From Candidatus Gastranaerophilales bacterium (GTDB lineage Bacteria; Cyanobacteriota; Vampirovibrionia; Gastranaerophilales; Gastranaerophilaceae): a DNA stretch of 41,493 nt. The stretch is taken from the NCBI GenBank assembly GCA_944323705.1, contig CALUTM010000012.1, positions 1-41,493 of the forward strand, read 5' to 3'. A program made the translations under genes and the position numbers. This document shows, in pieces, positions 8,000-15,957 of this stretch; positions within the stretch are counted from its first letter, which is position 1; each line of letters begins with the position of its first letter. Under the pieces are notes generated by a model, which was not told where the DNA came from, ran no database searches, and worked only from the letters and a program-made list of their open reading frames with translations.

Positions 8000-9509
8000 G
8001 CCTGTATTGCAATGCATTTGTTAAATGCTCCAGTGAGATATTTATATCACCGCTTAAGTCAGCGATGGTACGGGCAAGCTTTAAAACCCGACCATATTTT
8101 CTCCCCGACAACTGATATTTTTCTGCAGCAGTTTTCATAAAAACGGAAGATTCTTTATCCAATGTACAATATTCTTTTATTTGTTTATTATTAAGCTCGG
8201 AATTTGTAAAAATCCCTTCATCCCTGTAGCGTTCCGCCTGAATTTTACGAGCTTTTATAACTCTCTCCCTTATTTTTGCGGAAGATTCAGCCTCCGAATT
8301 TATACCTGCAAGTTCCGACGGAGACAACCTTGGAACATTTATGGTTAAATCAATTCTGTCCAAAAGAGGACCTGACAACCTTGAGCGGTATTTTTGAATC
8401 TGATATTCAGTACAGGTACACTGCTTTTCTCTATCTCCTAAAAAACCGCAAGGACAAGGGTTCATCGCTCCAACCAACATGAATTTGGCAGGATATTTAA
8501 TTGAGCTTTTTGCCCTTGATATAACGACCTCTCCATCTTCCAAAGGCTGCCTCAAGACCTCCAGTACTTGTCTCGGAAATTCTGCCATCTCATCAAGAAA
8601 CAAAACTCCTCTATGAGCAAGAGTAATTTCCCCCGGTTTCGGTGTAGTCCCTCCGCCAATAATACCATTTTGAGATGCGGTATGATGCACCGTTCTGTAT
8701 GGTCTTTGGGTAACCAACGGCTCATTAGGTGACAAAAGTCCGCAAATGCTGTATATTTTGGTAAGCTCCAGAGCTTCCTCCAATTCTAATGGCGGCAGGA
8801 TAGAGGCAAGACACTTTGCCATTAATGTTTTACCGGACCCGGGAGGACCGGACATTAAGACATTATGTCCGCCTGCGGCAGCAATTTCCAAAGCCCTCTT
8901 TGCCTTTTGTTGCCCTTTCACGTCCTTAAAATCAAAAGTGAAATCCGTGTTTATATTATCAATAAAATATTCATCAATATTGATGGAAGTTTTATTAACC
9001 GGAGTATCAGTAAAATGATTAACAACATCACCTAAATGTTGCACTCCATAGACATCTATACCTTGAACCAAAGCCGCTTCTTTTGCGTTTTCGACTGGAA
9101 CAAATACAGATTTAACTCCCGCCTCCTTCAGCCCGCATACAAGAGGGAGCACACCCGCAACTTTTCGCAAAGACCCATCTAAAGAGAGTTCGCCTAAAAA
9201 ACCGATACTGCTATCTTCAGGGATTGCTACCCCCTGCTCTTTTAGAATGCCAACCGCTATAGGTAAATCGAAATTTGTTCCCTCTTTTCGTAAATCAGCA
9301 GGTGCAAGATTAACAATCACTCGCCCTGTCGGAAATGAAAAGCCGGAATTTTTAATAGCCGAACGAACTCTTTCTCTAGCTTCATTTACTGCACTGTCAG
9401 GCAAACCGACGATACTTATATTAGGCAGAGAATTTACGACATCAACCTCTACCTCTATCTTTCGGGAATTAATCCCTATTGTCGCCGCTGTTATTGATTT
9501 TGTAACCAT
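7983..9509 (-). CDS. comM: YifB/ComM family magnesium-chelatase-like AAA+ ATPase
   Basis: A 508-residue protein with the full YifB/ComM layout. An N-terminal ribosomal-S5-like/Lon-protease-like domain (about 1-165, VEVDVVNSLPNISIVGLPDSAVNE) is followed by an AAA+ module with Walker A GPPGSGKT, Walker B VLFLDEMAEF and sensor-2 region RYRSRLSGPLLDRIDL. The Mg-chelatase C-terminal domain contains a cysteine cluster (NPCPCGF...KQCTC). ComM is a hexameric branch-migration helicase needed for integration of DNA during natural transformation, which fits the pseudopilin next door. The length is usual (about 500). It is separated by 2 bases from the upstream small gene, with no Shine-Dalgarno sequence of its own, so it is translated by coupling. 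Confidence 0.9.
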   Translation of the reverse strand: MVTKSITAATIGINSRKIEVEVDVVNSLPNISIVGLPDSAVNEARERVRSAIKNSGFSFPTGRVIVNLAPADLRKEGTNFDLPIAVGILKEQGVAIPEDSSIGFLGELSLDGSLRKVAGVLPLVCGLKEAGVKSVFVPVENAKEAALVQGIDVYGVQHLGDVVNHFTDTPVNKTSINIDEYFIDNINTDFTFDFKDVKGQQKAKRALEIAAAGGHNVLMSGPPGSGKTLMAKCLASILPPLELEEALELTKIYSICGLLSPNEPLVTQRPYRTVHHTASQNGIIGGGTTPKPGEITLAHRGVLFLDEMAEFPRQVLEVLRQPLEDGEVVISRAKSSIKYPAKFMLVGAMNPCPCGFLGDREKQCTCTEYQIQKYRSRLSGPLLDRIDLTINVPRLSPSELAGINSEAESSAKIRERVIKARKIQAERYRDEGIFTNSELNNKQIKEYCTLDKESSVFMKTAAEKYQLSGRKYGRVLKLARTIADLSGDINISLEHLTNALQYRLDIMM

Positions 9510-9511
9510 AA

Positions 9512-9763
9512 TTATGAATCCGGCAGCATTGAAGATATTTCCGCAACAATTCTTGCAATATCAGGTCCGCCAAAAATTGCCTCTAAAATTAAAGAAGAAT
9601 TAATAACAACAGTCTCTCTGTATTCCATTGTATCAACGTCAATTATATTAAACTCAACATAATCTTCACCAACATACGTAATTTTGCCGTATTCAGCTCC
9701 CGTTGCCCATCTTAAAAATACATACTTCTGTTCAAATACCTTAAGCCTGTTTATTAATCTCAT
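9512..9763 (-). CDS. Conserved small protein, function unknown
   Basis: An 83-residue soluble protein that I do not recognise. The middle (YGKITYVGEDYVEFNIIDVDTMEYRETVVI) reads as a run of four or five beta strands, like an SH3-barrel or LSm-type small domain. A short hydrophobic C-terminal helix (ILEAIFGGPDIARIVAEI) follows. The gene has a good ribosome site (gaagg, 7 bases before ATG) and is joined to comM by a 2-base gap, so it is the first gene of that operon. A link to competence or DNA handling is suggested only by position. Confidence 0.6.
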   Translation of the reverse strand: MRLINRLKVFEQKYVFLRWATGAEYGKITYVGEDYVEFNIIDVDTMEYRETVVINSSLILEAIFGGPDIARIVAEISSMLPDS

Positions 9764-9782
9764 TCAAACACCTTCGTATATA

Positions 9783-9813
9783 ATATTATTAGTTTTATTT
9801 TTCTTAAAGTCAA
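9783..9813 (-). promoter_or_regulatory. Likely promoter of the small gene-comM operon
   Basis: On the minus strand: TTGACT (9813-9808), then AATAAT after 17 bases or TAATAT after 19 bases. The leader is short and includes the gaagg site at 9775-9771. The exact -10 is uncertain because the region is a run of A and T. Confidence 0.4.
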
Positions 9814-9814
9814 G

Positions 9815-10462
9815 CTAGTTTAATCTTATTAAAAATGTTTTTAGGATATCTTCATCATCATAAGAAACATTCATAAATCTGTAAATGTAAAAAGTCTCAC
9901 CAAAGTGTCCTTCTACATCCTCCTTTTCCCTCACCAGTTTGGTCTCAACAGTCATAGCACCATGCGGGAAATTGAATAAAGTATCATCCGGCAATTTCAA
10001 AGTTAAAATTCCCGTAATCTTTTTATAAATACTTGTAATCGGAGGTTTATAGAAAAAAGACACACCACTTAACGACAAGTCGTACGAAGTGGCATTAATT
10101 TCAAATCCGTCATTGAACTTTATGTTAACAGGAAGCTCTACTTGTTTTCTGGTACTGTTCCTTAACTGTATAAAATTCCAACTCTTAGGTAACGAAACTT
10201 CGTACATAACTTCACGCATAGAAACATTTGAGTCAATAAGCGAAACATTTGTCTTATAGACTCCGTCAGTCGTGAATACATGCAACTCTGCGGGAGTTTT
10301 TTTCTTTGGTTTATTAAAATTAGACGACACTGGAGCAGCAAAATAACACTCTCTATTGTCCATAAACCTCAATTTTACATTTTCCCGCTTTTTGGAACCG
10401 TTAATTATATATATTAAATAAATTTTTGTAATATTTGAATCTTGTAATATATTCTGCTGCAT
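9815..10462 (-). CDS. PilZ domain protein, probable c-di-GMP receptor
   Basis: A 215-residue cytoplasmic protein. The N-terminal part (about 1-105) is a beta-rich YcgR-N-like module. The C-terminal part is a PilZ domain with both c-di-GMP motifs: RNSTR (RxxxR) around residue 110 and DLSLSG (D/NxSxxG) around residue 137. Proteins of this layout act as brakes or effectors of flagella, pili or exopolysaccharide in response to cyclic di-GMP. This fits the fliW-csrA pair and the pseudopilin elsewhere in the window. The start is supported by ggag about 11 bases before the ATG and by a clear promoter. It is transcribed away from the glutamate synthase genes. Confidence 0.8.
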   Translation of the reverse strand: MQQNILQDSNITKIYLIYIINGSKKRENVKLRFMDNRECYFAAPVSSNFNKPKKKTPAELHVFTTDGVYKTNVSLIDSNVSMREVMYEVSLPKSWNFIQLRNSTRKQVELPVNIKFNDGFEINATSYDLSLSGVSFFYKPPITSIYKKITGILTLKLPDDTLFNFPHGAMTVETKLVREKEDVEGHFGETFYIYRFMNVSYDDEDILKTFLIRLN

Positions 10463-10482
10463 TAGTTCAACTCTCCATTAGC

Positions 10483-10511
10483 ATAATACCATGATTACTA
10501 AAAAATTACAA
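10483..10511 (-). promoter_or_regulatory. Promoter of the PilZ gene
   Basis: On the minus strand: TTGTAA (10511-10506), 17-base spacer, TATTAT (10488-10483). This gives a leader of roughly 14-20 bases carrying ggag. It is back to back with the glutamate synthase promoter (5 bases between the -35 boxes). Confidence 0.55.
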
Positions 10512-10516
10512 TAAAC

Positions 10517-10545
10517 TTGACGCAACTCGATAAACACTGTAAAAT
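10517..10545 (+). promoter_or_regulatory. Promoter of the glutamate synthase operon (leaderless geometry)
   Basis: TTGACG (10517-10522), 17-base spacer, TAAAAT (10540-10545). The ATG of the first gene is 8 bases after the -10 box, and no Shine-Dalgarno sequence precedes it, so the mRNA should begin at or within a base of the start codon. Confidence 0.6.
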
Positions 10546-10552
10546 CTAACTT

Positions 10553-11659
10553 ATGTGCAGAATAGGAGCTATAAAATCAAAGAATAAGTTGCACCCTTCA
10601 ATTGCATTAAAACTGATGCGAAGCCAGCAAGAGGGACACGACGATTCGGGATTTGCTTTTGTCATGCAGGATTTAGGCGGTATATTTGAATCCTACAAGG
10701 ATTTGCCTCTTCTTTCTATGGCGGCAACAGTTGAAGGGACCAGACTTGCAGAAGATATTCTAAGAGAATCAGGTTTTTCGCGAGTAATGCAATGGACTCC
10801 TAATATTAATAACGAAAAAGGGCTTAAAATAGACGCGATGCCAAATTATATATTTGAAGTTCTTCAATACCCCAAAAGTTATAAGCATGCCACAGAAGAA
10901 GAAAAAGAAGAACTTTTAATTAATACATCCATAGAATTAAGAAATGCCCTTGAAAAAACAAATTCAGGTTACATATACTCTTTTTGGCCTGATACACTCA
11001 CGCTTAAAGAAATAGGAAGTCCAAAGGACATAGGGACATATTTTGATTTGTGGAATGAAAATAAAGACCTCGCCTCTGGTATTATAACAGCACAATGCAG
11101 GCAAAATACTAATTATGATATTGTAAGATACGCAGCCCATCCGTTTTTTCTGGAGGGTTACACCGTTCTGGTTAACGGAGAAAACACGTTTTACGAAAAA
11201 AACAAATACTATCAGCAAAAATTATACAAAGGATATCTCGGTTTTGAATCAGATTCACAATGCCTTTTATACACACTGCATTATGTTCATAAAATACTAA
11301 AATGGCCTTTGCAATATTTCAAGCATACAATAACACCTTTGGAGTATGATGATATTATAAAGAGAGACAACAGGGAAATTTTATTAAGGATAAAAGCTTC
11401 TCTTTCGCACCTTGAAGTAAACGGTCCGAATACAATGCTTGCAGTAACACCTGATAAAGAATTGTTATGTGTTTGCGATTCAAAAAAATTACGTCCTGTT
11501 GTAGTTGGCAGGAATAAAGACATGGTAATTATGACATCGGAAGTTGCCGGACTAAATGATTTAATGCCCGACAGGGACTTTCGTCAGGATATTTATCCTA
11601 CAGAAAGAGAGACAATTGTTGTGAAGAAGGATTTAACGGTAGAAAGATGGCAGCAGTAA
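10553..11659 (+). CDS. Glutamate synthase, amidotransferase subunit (archaeal-type split GOGAT, part 1)
   Basis: A 368-residue class II glutamine amidotransferase (Ntn hydrolase). The catalytic Cys is residue 2 (MCRIGA) and becomes the N-terminal nucleophile after Met removal. QQEGHDDSGFAF is the conserved substrate-site segment. It releases ammonia from glutamine for channelling to the synthase subunit. In the usual bacterial GOGAT this domain is the N-terminus of a 1500-residue chain; here it is a separate protein, as in archaea and some anaerobes. It overlaps the next gene by 13 bases, and its start has leaderless geometry. Confidence 0.85.
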   Translation: MCRIGAIKSKNKLHPSIALKLMRSQQEGHDDSGFAFVMQDLGGIFESYKDLPLLSMAATVEGTRLAEDILRESGFSRVMQWTPNINNEKGLKIDAMPNYIFEVLQYPKSYKHATEEEKEELLINTSIELRNALEKTNSGYIYSFWPDTLTLKEIGSPKDIGTYFDLWNENKDLASGIITAQCRQNTNYDIVRYAAHPFFLEGYTVLVNGENTFYEKNKYYQQKLYKGYLGFESDSQCLLYTLHYVHKILKWPLQYFKHTITPLEYDDIIKRDNREILLRIKASLSHLEVNGPNTMLAVTPDKELLCVCDSKKLRPVVVGRNKDMVIMTSEVAGLNDLMPDRDFRQDIYPTERETIVVKKDLTVERWQQ

Positions 11660-13272
11660 AAGTGAATGAATTACGAAAAAGCGACTTACCTTGGATTATA
11701 GAATATGATGAATCCAAGTGTATCCAATGCGGGAAATGTACAGCCGCCTGTTCTTTTAATGCCATAATGCCATGCGTTGAAGAAAGAAAGTCAAACTCAA
11801 TAACAGCACCGCGTAAGACAGAAAAAGTCCTTGTTATAAAGCAAAATATTTCTCTGGATAACTATTGCAGAGGCTGCGGTATGTGTTCAAATGTGTGCCC
11901 GAACGGAGCTATAAAAGCAGTTCGAAACAAAGATGACAAGTATTCGGTTGTATATAGGGCAGAAAAAGCAGATTCTTTCAAAAAAGGCGGACGCTCTAAT
12001 CTGAACACGGAAGGTCGGACTTTAGACAAAATAAAAATCGGTCGAATTTCCCAGATGACCGACCCTTCACTTGATGCTCAGCGGCATACGTTTGAATTAA
12101 GAACCCCTTTGGGCAGAGTTTTAAAGGCCGACAAACTGAACTTCGGGCATAACGGAGAAGCTCTTTATGAGACAACACCCTTGCCACCCAATCGATGGAT
12201 ATATCCGATAATATTTGGGGATATGTCAATAGGAGCCGTGTCCTGGAGAATGTGGGAAGCGATGGCGATTGCAACTGCATATCTTAATGAAGTTATGGGT
12301 ATACCTCTCCGAATGTGCACCGGAGAGGGGGGAATCCCGACAAAACTTCTTAAATCCAGATATGTAAAGTACATGATTTTACAAATAGCCTCAGGGCATT
12401 TCGGTTGGAACAGGATTATAAAAGCCATGCCGGATATGACGGAAGATCCTGCGGGTATACTTATTAAAATAGGTCAAGGGGCTAAGCCCGGTGACGGAGG
12501 ACTCCTACAGGCAAGCAAAGTTGCAAGATACGTGCAAGAAATAAGAGGAGTACCAAAAGCGGACTTACTGTCACCGCCAACTCACCAGGGCTTGTACTCT
12601 ATTGAAGAAAGCGTTCAAAAAATGTTTCTTTCCATGAATGCGGCATTTAACTTTAGAGTGCCTGTTGCCATAAAAGTTGCCGCCTCGGTTACAAGCGTAT
12701 CCGTATATAATAATTTGCTGAGAGATCCGTATAATATCGTTGGCGGATTTTTCCTGGACGGACTTGCCGCAGGTACAGGGGCAGCACACGAAATTTCGCT
12801 TAACCATACGGGACACCCTATTACATCCAAGCTGAGAGACTGTTATCTTGCAGCCGTCCACCAGGGCAGACAGGGAGAAATTCCTTTATTTGCAGGCGGC
12901 GGACTCGGACAAACAGGCAGTTTCGCAGCAGACGCATTTAAACTTATATGCCTTGGAGCAAACGGCGTGTTTACGGGAAGTACACTTCTTGAAGTTGCAG
13001 GCTGCGTAGGAAGCGATACGGGGAAATGCAACGCTTGCAATACAGGTTTTTGTCCTGCCGGGATTGCCGCACAGGATGACAGACTCGTGAAAAGGCTTGA
13101 TGTTGATAAAGTTGCTCAAAATCTTGTAAATTACATCCTCGCAACAGATATTGAACTCAAGAAATTAATGGCACCAATAGGTTGCTCTTCTCTGCCTGTA
13201 GGACGGTCCGACGCATTAATTACCGTTGATAAGCATATCTCTGACAGGTTAGATATCCAATACGGCTGTTAA
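11647..13272 (+). CDS. Glutamate synthase, FMN synthase subunit with N-terminal ferredoxin domain (part 2)
   Basis: The 541-residue chain begins with two 4Fe-4S ferredoxin motifs, CxxCxxCxxxC at about Cys25-35 and Cys74-84. The FMN-binding (beta/alpha)8 glutamate synthase domain follows. Family landmarks are TGEGGIPTKLL, KIGQGAKPGDGGLL, a Lys-rich active-site strand (VPVAIKVAAS), GGGLGQTGSFAADAFKL and the 3Fe-4S ligands in GKCNACNTGFCPAGI. It makes glutamate from 2-oxoglutarate and ammonia, with electrons probably delivered by ferredoxin or a separate NAD(P)H subunit; no gltD-type small subunit is in the window. The start overlaps the end of part 1 by 13 bases. Confidence 0.9.
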   Translation: MAAVKVNELRKSDLPWIIEYDESKCIQCGKCTAACSFNAIMPCVEERKSNSITAPRKTEKVLVIKQNISLDNYCRGCGMCSNVCPNGAIKAVRNKDDKYSVVYRAEKADSFKKGGRSNLNTEGRTLDKIKIGRISQMTDPSLDAQRHTFELRTPLGRVLKADKLNFGHNGEALYETTPLPPNRWIYPIIFGDMSIGAVSWRMWEAMAIATAYLNEVMGIPLRMCTGEGGIPTKLLKSRYVKYMILQIASGHFGWNRIIKAMPDMTEDPAGILIKIGQGAKPGDGGLLQASKVARYVQEIRGVPKADLLSPPTHQGLYSIEESVQKMFLSMNAAFNFRVPVAIKVAASVTSVSVYNNLLRDPYNIVGGFFLDGLAAGTGAAHEISLNHTGHPITSKLRDCYLAAVHQGRQGEIPLFAGGGLGQTGSFAADAFKLICLGANGVFTGSTLLEVAGCVGSDTGKCNACNTGFCPAGIAAQDDRLVKRLDVDKVAQNLVNYILATDIELKKLMAPIGCSSLPVGRSDALITVDKHISDRLDIQYGC

Positions 13273-13308
13273 GAAACAGGACACAAATTCAGATTAAGAA
13301 GGTAAAAT

Positions 13309-14346
13309 ATGACTGCTTGTAAAATTAAAACATTGAACAATAATACCAGAATGTCGACCCAAGAGCTTCTTCAAACTATTAACAAAAAGATTGAAGAAGG
13401 GATTACGGAATTTGAAATTGAAGCCTGCGGTCAGCACGATATCGGTGGTTCGGTTTGGTCCAAAAGCGGCAAAAATATAACTTTTAAGATTACAAATCCG
13501 GGGCAAAGAGTCGGAGCCATGGCTATGGACGGGACAAAAATCATTGTAGAAGGCTCTGCTCCAGCAGATGTAGGTTGGTTAAATTCCGGGGCCGAAATTA
13601 TTGTAAAAGGTGACGGCGGAGATACAACGGCTCATTGTGCCGCGGGGGGTAAAATCTACATTGGCGGAAGAACAGGTACCCGCTCGGGAGCTCTTATGAA
13701 GCATGACCCAAGATTTGAAGCACCAGAATTTTGGGTCCTAAAGAATACCGGCTCTTTCAGCTTTGAGTTTATGGGAGGCGGGATAGCTGTTATATGCGGC
13801 TATGAATGCGATGATATCCCGTCTATTCTCGGGAATCGCTCTTGCGTGGGAATGGTCGGTGGGACTGTTTATGTAAGAGGAAACGTTGACGGTTTGGCAG
13901 AGTGTGTTCAAAAAGTTAAGCTCGATAAATTTGATAAAGATTTCCTTAAATCGGGGCTGGACAATTTTCTTAAAGAAATCGGAAGAGAAGAACTCAAAGA
14001 AACACTGTCGGATTTTACGAATTGGATGAAAATTATTCCGTTACCCAAAGCTTTAAAAGAAAAAAATATAACCGTAAAAGAATTCAAAGATACGCAATGG
14101 TTTACCGACGGGTTATTTGGAGATTTGGTAGAGGATAACGGTGAGGTATTTGCCCTGTCTCAAGCGGGAGATGCTCGGCTCAGAAAACCAGTATGGGATA
14201 AAGCAAAATGTATCCGCTGCAACCTGTGTGTAAAGAACTGTCCGCAAAATGCAATAAATGAAGATTACAATGTTACGGATAATCGGTGTATAGGATGCGG
14301 CATCTGTTCTGCAGTATGTCCTAAATCAGCTTGGACTATGGTTTAA
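13309..14346 (+). CDS. Glutamate synthase GXGXG domain fused to a C-terminal ferredoxin domain (part 3)
   Basis: A 345-residue chain. Residues about 20-210 form the right-handed beta-helix of glutamate synthase alpha C-terminal (GXGXG) domains (GAMAMDGTKIIVEG, GGDTTAHCAAGGKIYIGG, GMVGGTVYVRG). A helical linker follows, and the last 50 residues hold two 4Fe-4S motifs (CIRCNLCVKNCP and CIGCGICSAVCP). The helix domain is structural, holding amidotransferase and synthase domains in the holoenzyme. The extra ferredoxin tail suggests this subunit also carries electrons to the synthase. The start has aagg about 8 bases upstream. The 3' end overlaps the convergent ykgJ-like gene by 11 bases. Confidence 0.85.
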   Translation: MTACKIKTLNNNTRMSTQELLQTINKKIEEGITEFEIEACGQHDIGGSVWSKSGKNITFKITNPGQRVGAMAMDGTKIIVEGSAPADVGWLNSGAEIIVKGDGGDTTAHCAAGGKIYIGGRTGTRSGALMKHDPRFEAPEFWVLKNTGSFSFEFMGGGIAVICGYECDDIPSILGNRSCVGMVGGTVYVRGNVDGLAECVQKVKLDKFDKDFLKSGLDNFLKEIGREELKETLSDFTNWMKIIPLPKALKEKNITVKEFKDTQWFTDGLFGDLVEDNGEVFALSQAGDARLRKPVWDKAKCIRCNLCVKNCPQNAINEDYNVTDNRCIGCGICSAVCPKSAWTMV

Positions 14347-14845
14347 GCCAATCATACAGATTTCTTATTTCTCCATAATCAAAATTCTTTAACAAAGACG
14401 GCGTGTCAAGATTATCTTTGACGGGATTTATAAAAACTTCCCTGTCTTTATATACGGAGGAATAATTTTTTCCCTCATTCGCACAGTATGGCAATTTCAC
14501 CGTATCATTGCCGCATATATACGCAAGACCGTGCACCCTGCATATAATAGGTCTGTAATCATAAACGGAACATAAATTTTCTATTAAAAAAGGACAAGCC
14601 TCTCCTCTTTGCATAGTCTTAATATTCTTTTGCACAATGAGCTTTTTTTCACTGTCCAATTCAATAAAGCCCTGCATCAAATATTTCAATTCCAATTCCG
14701 ATACGGGATAATCCCCCTTTTCACAGCAGGAAGAACAGCCCGCTCTGCAACAAATATACGCCTTATGTGCCTGAAAATACCCTTCAAGAAGCGAGTCTAA
14801 TTTTTCAAAAAAAGCTCTTATTTTCCCCTCCAAAACCTTGCCCAA
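14336..14845 (-). CDS. YkgJ family cysteine cluster protein
   Basis: A soluble protein of up to 169 residues with the zinc/iron-chelating CxxxCxxCC pattern (CCRAGCSSCCEKG) near residue 32. The second half of the motif is CPFLIENLCSVYDYRPIICRVHG, typical of the YkgJ/CxxCxxCC family (UPF0153). The family binds a metal or Fe-S cluster; its role is mostly unknown. The start is a problem: there is no in-frame ATG or GTG before the motif. The frame opens only at TTG (14845 or 14833), inside the upstream gene and without a good Shine-Dalgarno sequence. A ggagggg lies just 3 bases before an in-frame ATA. Translation is therefore probably coupled to the upstream gene. Confidence 0.7.
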   Translation of the reverse strand: MGKVLEGKIRAFFEKLDSLLEGYFQAHKAYICCRAGCSSCCEKGDYPVSELELKYLMQGFIELDSEKKLIVQKNIKTMQRGEACPFLIENLCSVYDYRPIICRVHGLAYICGNDTVKLPYCANEGKNYSSVYKDREVFINPVKDNLDTPSLLKNFDYGEIRNLYDWLKP

Positions 14846-15432
14846 AAATGTTTTGAAGCATGACTTTCCAATTGCTCAATTCTCTGAGACAACTCCCTAT
14901 TATGTTCCAACAGCTCTTTTACCTGCTTTGCAAGAATCTCGTTATCTCTCTTATAACCGCCCGCTTCAATCAAACGGGTTGCCATATCGGAATTGGTAAT
15001 ATCGTCACTAATCTTTTTTGCAACAGCTTCTGCCAACATCTGAAGCGTCTGACTTGAAACATCCAAAGTGAAACTTTTCCCCGAAGAGGGCTCTTCTTGA
15101 GGAACAACTTCCGTACTTTCTTCCTCTTCATTCATCAATTCGCTTACCATTAAAGGTTGCACGGGCTGAGCAACTTCTTCACTGCTTTTTTCAACCTTAG
15201 CTTCCATCCTTGAAAGCTTGGTAACTATTTGTTCATCACTATATCCCTGAGCCTTTAAAGAAATACCCTTCTTTATTTTTTCTAATGCCAAGTCATCATA
15301 AAATTCAAGTCCGTCCTCATCTTCATATATGGACTCAATTTTCCAGTCCTCAAGAAACAAATCCAGCGAATGCTTATCAATATAATAATTCTCCGCATTT
15401 AAACTTTTTAAAATACTTTCTCTGTTAAACAT
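14818..15432 (-). CDS. Coiled-coil protein with MerR-like N-terminal helix-turn-helix, function unknown
   Basis: A 204-residue soluble protein. Residues 1-75 (NAENYYIDKHSLDLFLEDWK through LKAQGYSDEQIV) resemble a winged-helix MerR-type recognition unit, with a helix that ends in the common GYSxEQI motif. A linker rich in E, P, S and Q follows, then a C-terminal coiled coil (about 150-195, KQVKELLEHNRELSQRIEQL). The last residues are HFWARFWRGK. The plan (DNA-binding head, acidic linker, coiled coil) resembles plasmid- or chromosome-associated adaptor proteins, but I cannot name a family. It has a g-rich ribosome site before its ATG and overlaps the start of the ykgJ-like gene. Confidence 0.6.
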   Translation of the reverse strand: MFNRESILKSLNAENYYIDKHSLDLFLEDWKIESIYEDEDGLEFYDDLALEKIKKGISLKAQGYSDEQIVTKLSRMEAKVEKSSEEVAQPVQPLMVSELMNEEEESTEVVPQEEPSSGKSFTLDVSSQTLQMLAEAVAKKISDDITNSDMATRLIEAGGYKRDNEILAKQVKELLEHNRELSQRIEQLESHASKHFWARFWRGK

Positions 15433-15472
15433 CCGCCTACCCCCATTTCCGATTTTCGGAAAATAAACTTTC

Positions 15473-15922
15473 CTATCCTCTTTTTGTTAATCTGGCAATA
15501 TCTCTTTCCTGTGTTTTTCTTGTAATAGCTTCCCGTTTATCGTACAGTTTCTTACCCTTTGCAAGTCCTATCTCTATCTTAGCAAAACCATGAGACAAAA
15601 ACAATTCTAAAGGAATAATTGTTACACCGTCTTTTTTTACCTTATCTTGAATTTTTAAAATTTCACGTTTTTGAAGCAACAGCTTCCTTACCCTGTCAGG
15701 TTTGTGGTTATATCGATTTCCCTGCTCATAGGGAGAAATATGCATTCCATATAAAAAAATTTCATTATCTTCAACTTTTGCAAAAGCGTCTTTAAGATTG
15801 ACAGTACCGCGTCTTACTGACTTAATTTCCGTCCCCGTCAAAACAATCCCTGCGACAAATTTATCAAAAATCAAAAAATCATGAAAAGCTTTTCTGTTTG
15901 TGGATATTACTTTCTTGTCCAT
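15473..15922 (-). CDS. smpB: SsrA-binding protein SmpB
   Basis: A 149-residue SmpB with the canonical beginning (STNRKAFHDFLIFDKFVAGI), GTEIKSVRRG, YNHKPDRVRKLLL and the basic C-terminal tail KLYDKREAITRKTQERD. The tail enters the empty mRNA channel when tmRNA rescues stalled ribosomes. The length fits the family (about 150-160). An upstream TTG would add six residues. I chose ATG 15922 because it gives the usual N-terminus and lies 7 bases after a TATAAT box (15934-15929) with TTGGCA 17 bases further. No tmRNA gene was found in the window. Confidence 0.92.
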   Translation of the reverse strand: MDKKVISTNRKAFHDFLIFDKFVAGIVLTGTEIKSVRRGTVNLKDAFAKVEDNEIFLYGMHISPYEQGNRYNHKPDRVRKLLLQKREILKIQDKVKKDGVTIIPLELFLSHGFAKIEIGLAKGKKLYDKREAITRKTQERDIARLTKRG

Positions 15923-15928
15923 ATATGT

Positions 15929-15957
15929 ATTATAATTCAAATTTTATTCCTTGCCAA
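15929..15957 (-). promoter_or_regulatory. Promoter of smpB inside the end of the radical SAM gene (leaderless geometry)
   Basis: On the minus strand: TTGGCA (15957-15952), 17-base spacer, TATAAT (15934-15929). It overlaps the final codons and stop of the upstream gene. The ATG at 15922 is at the predicted transcription start, and no Shine-Dalgarno sequence is present. Confidence 0.6.

Noticed and set aside
12571-13119. Several overlapping minus-strand frames inside glutamate synthase part 2
   Set aside because: They lie opposite conserved FMN-domain codons and have no independent support.
15446-15462. Hairpin tttccga-ttt-tcggaaa between smpB and the coiled-coil gene as a terminator
   Set aside because: On the minus strand it is followed by a G-rich ribosome site, not a T-run, so termination is not supported.
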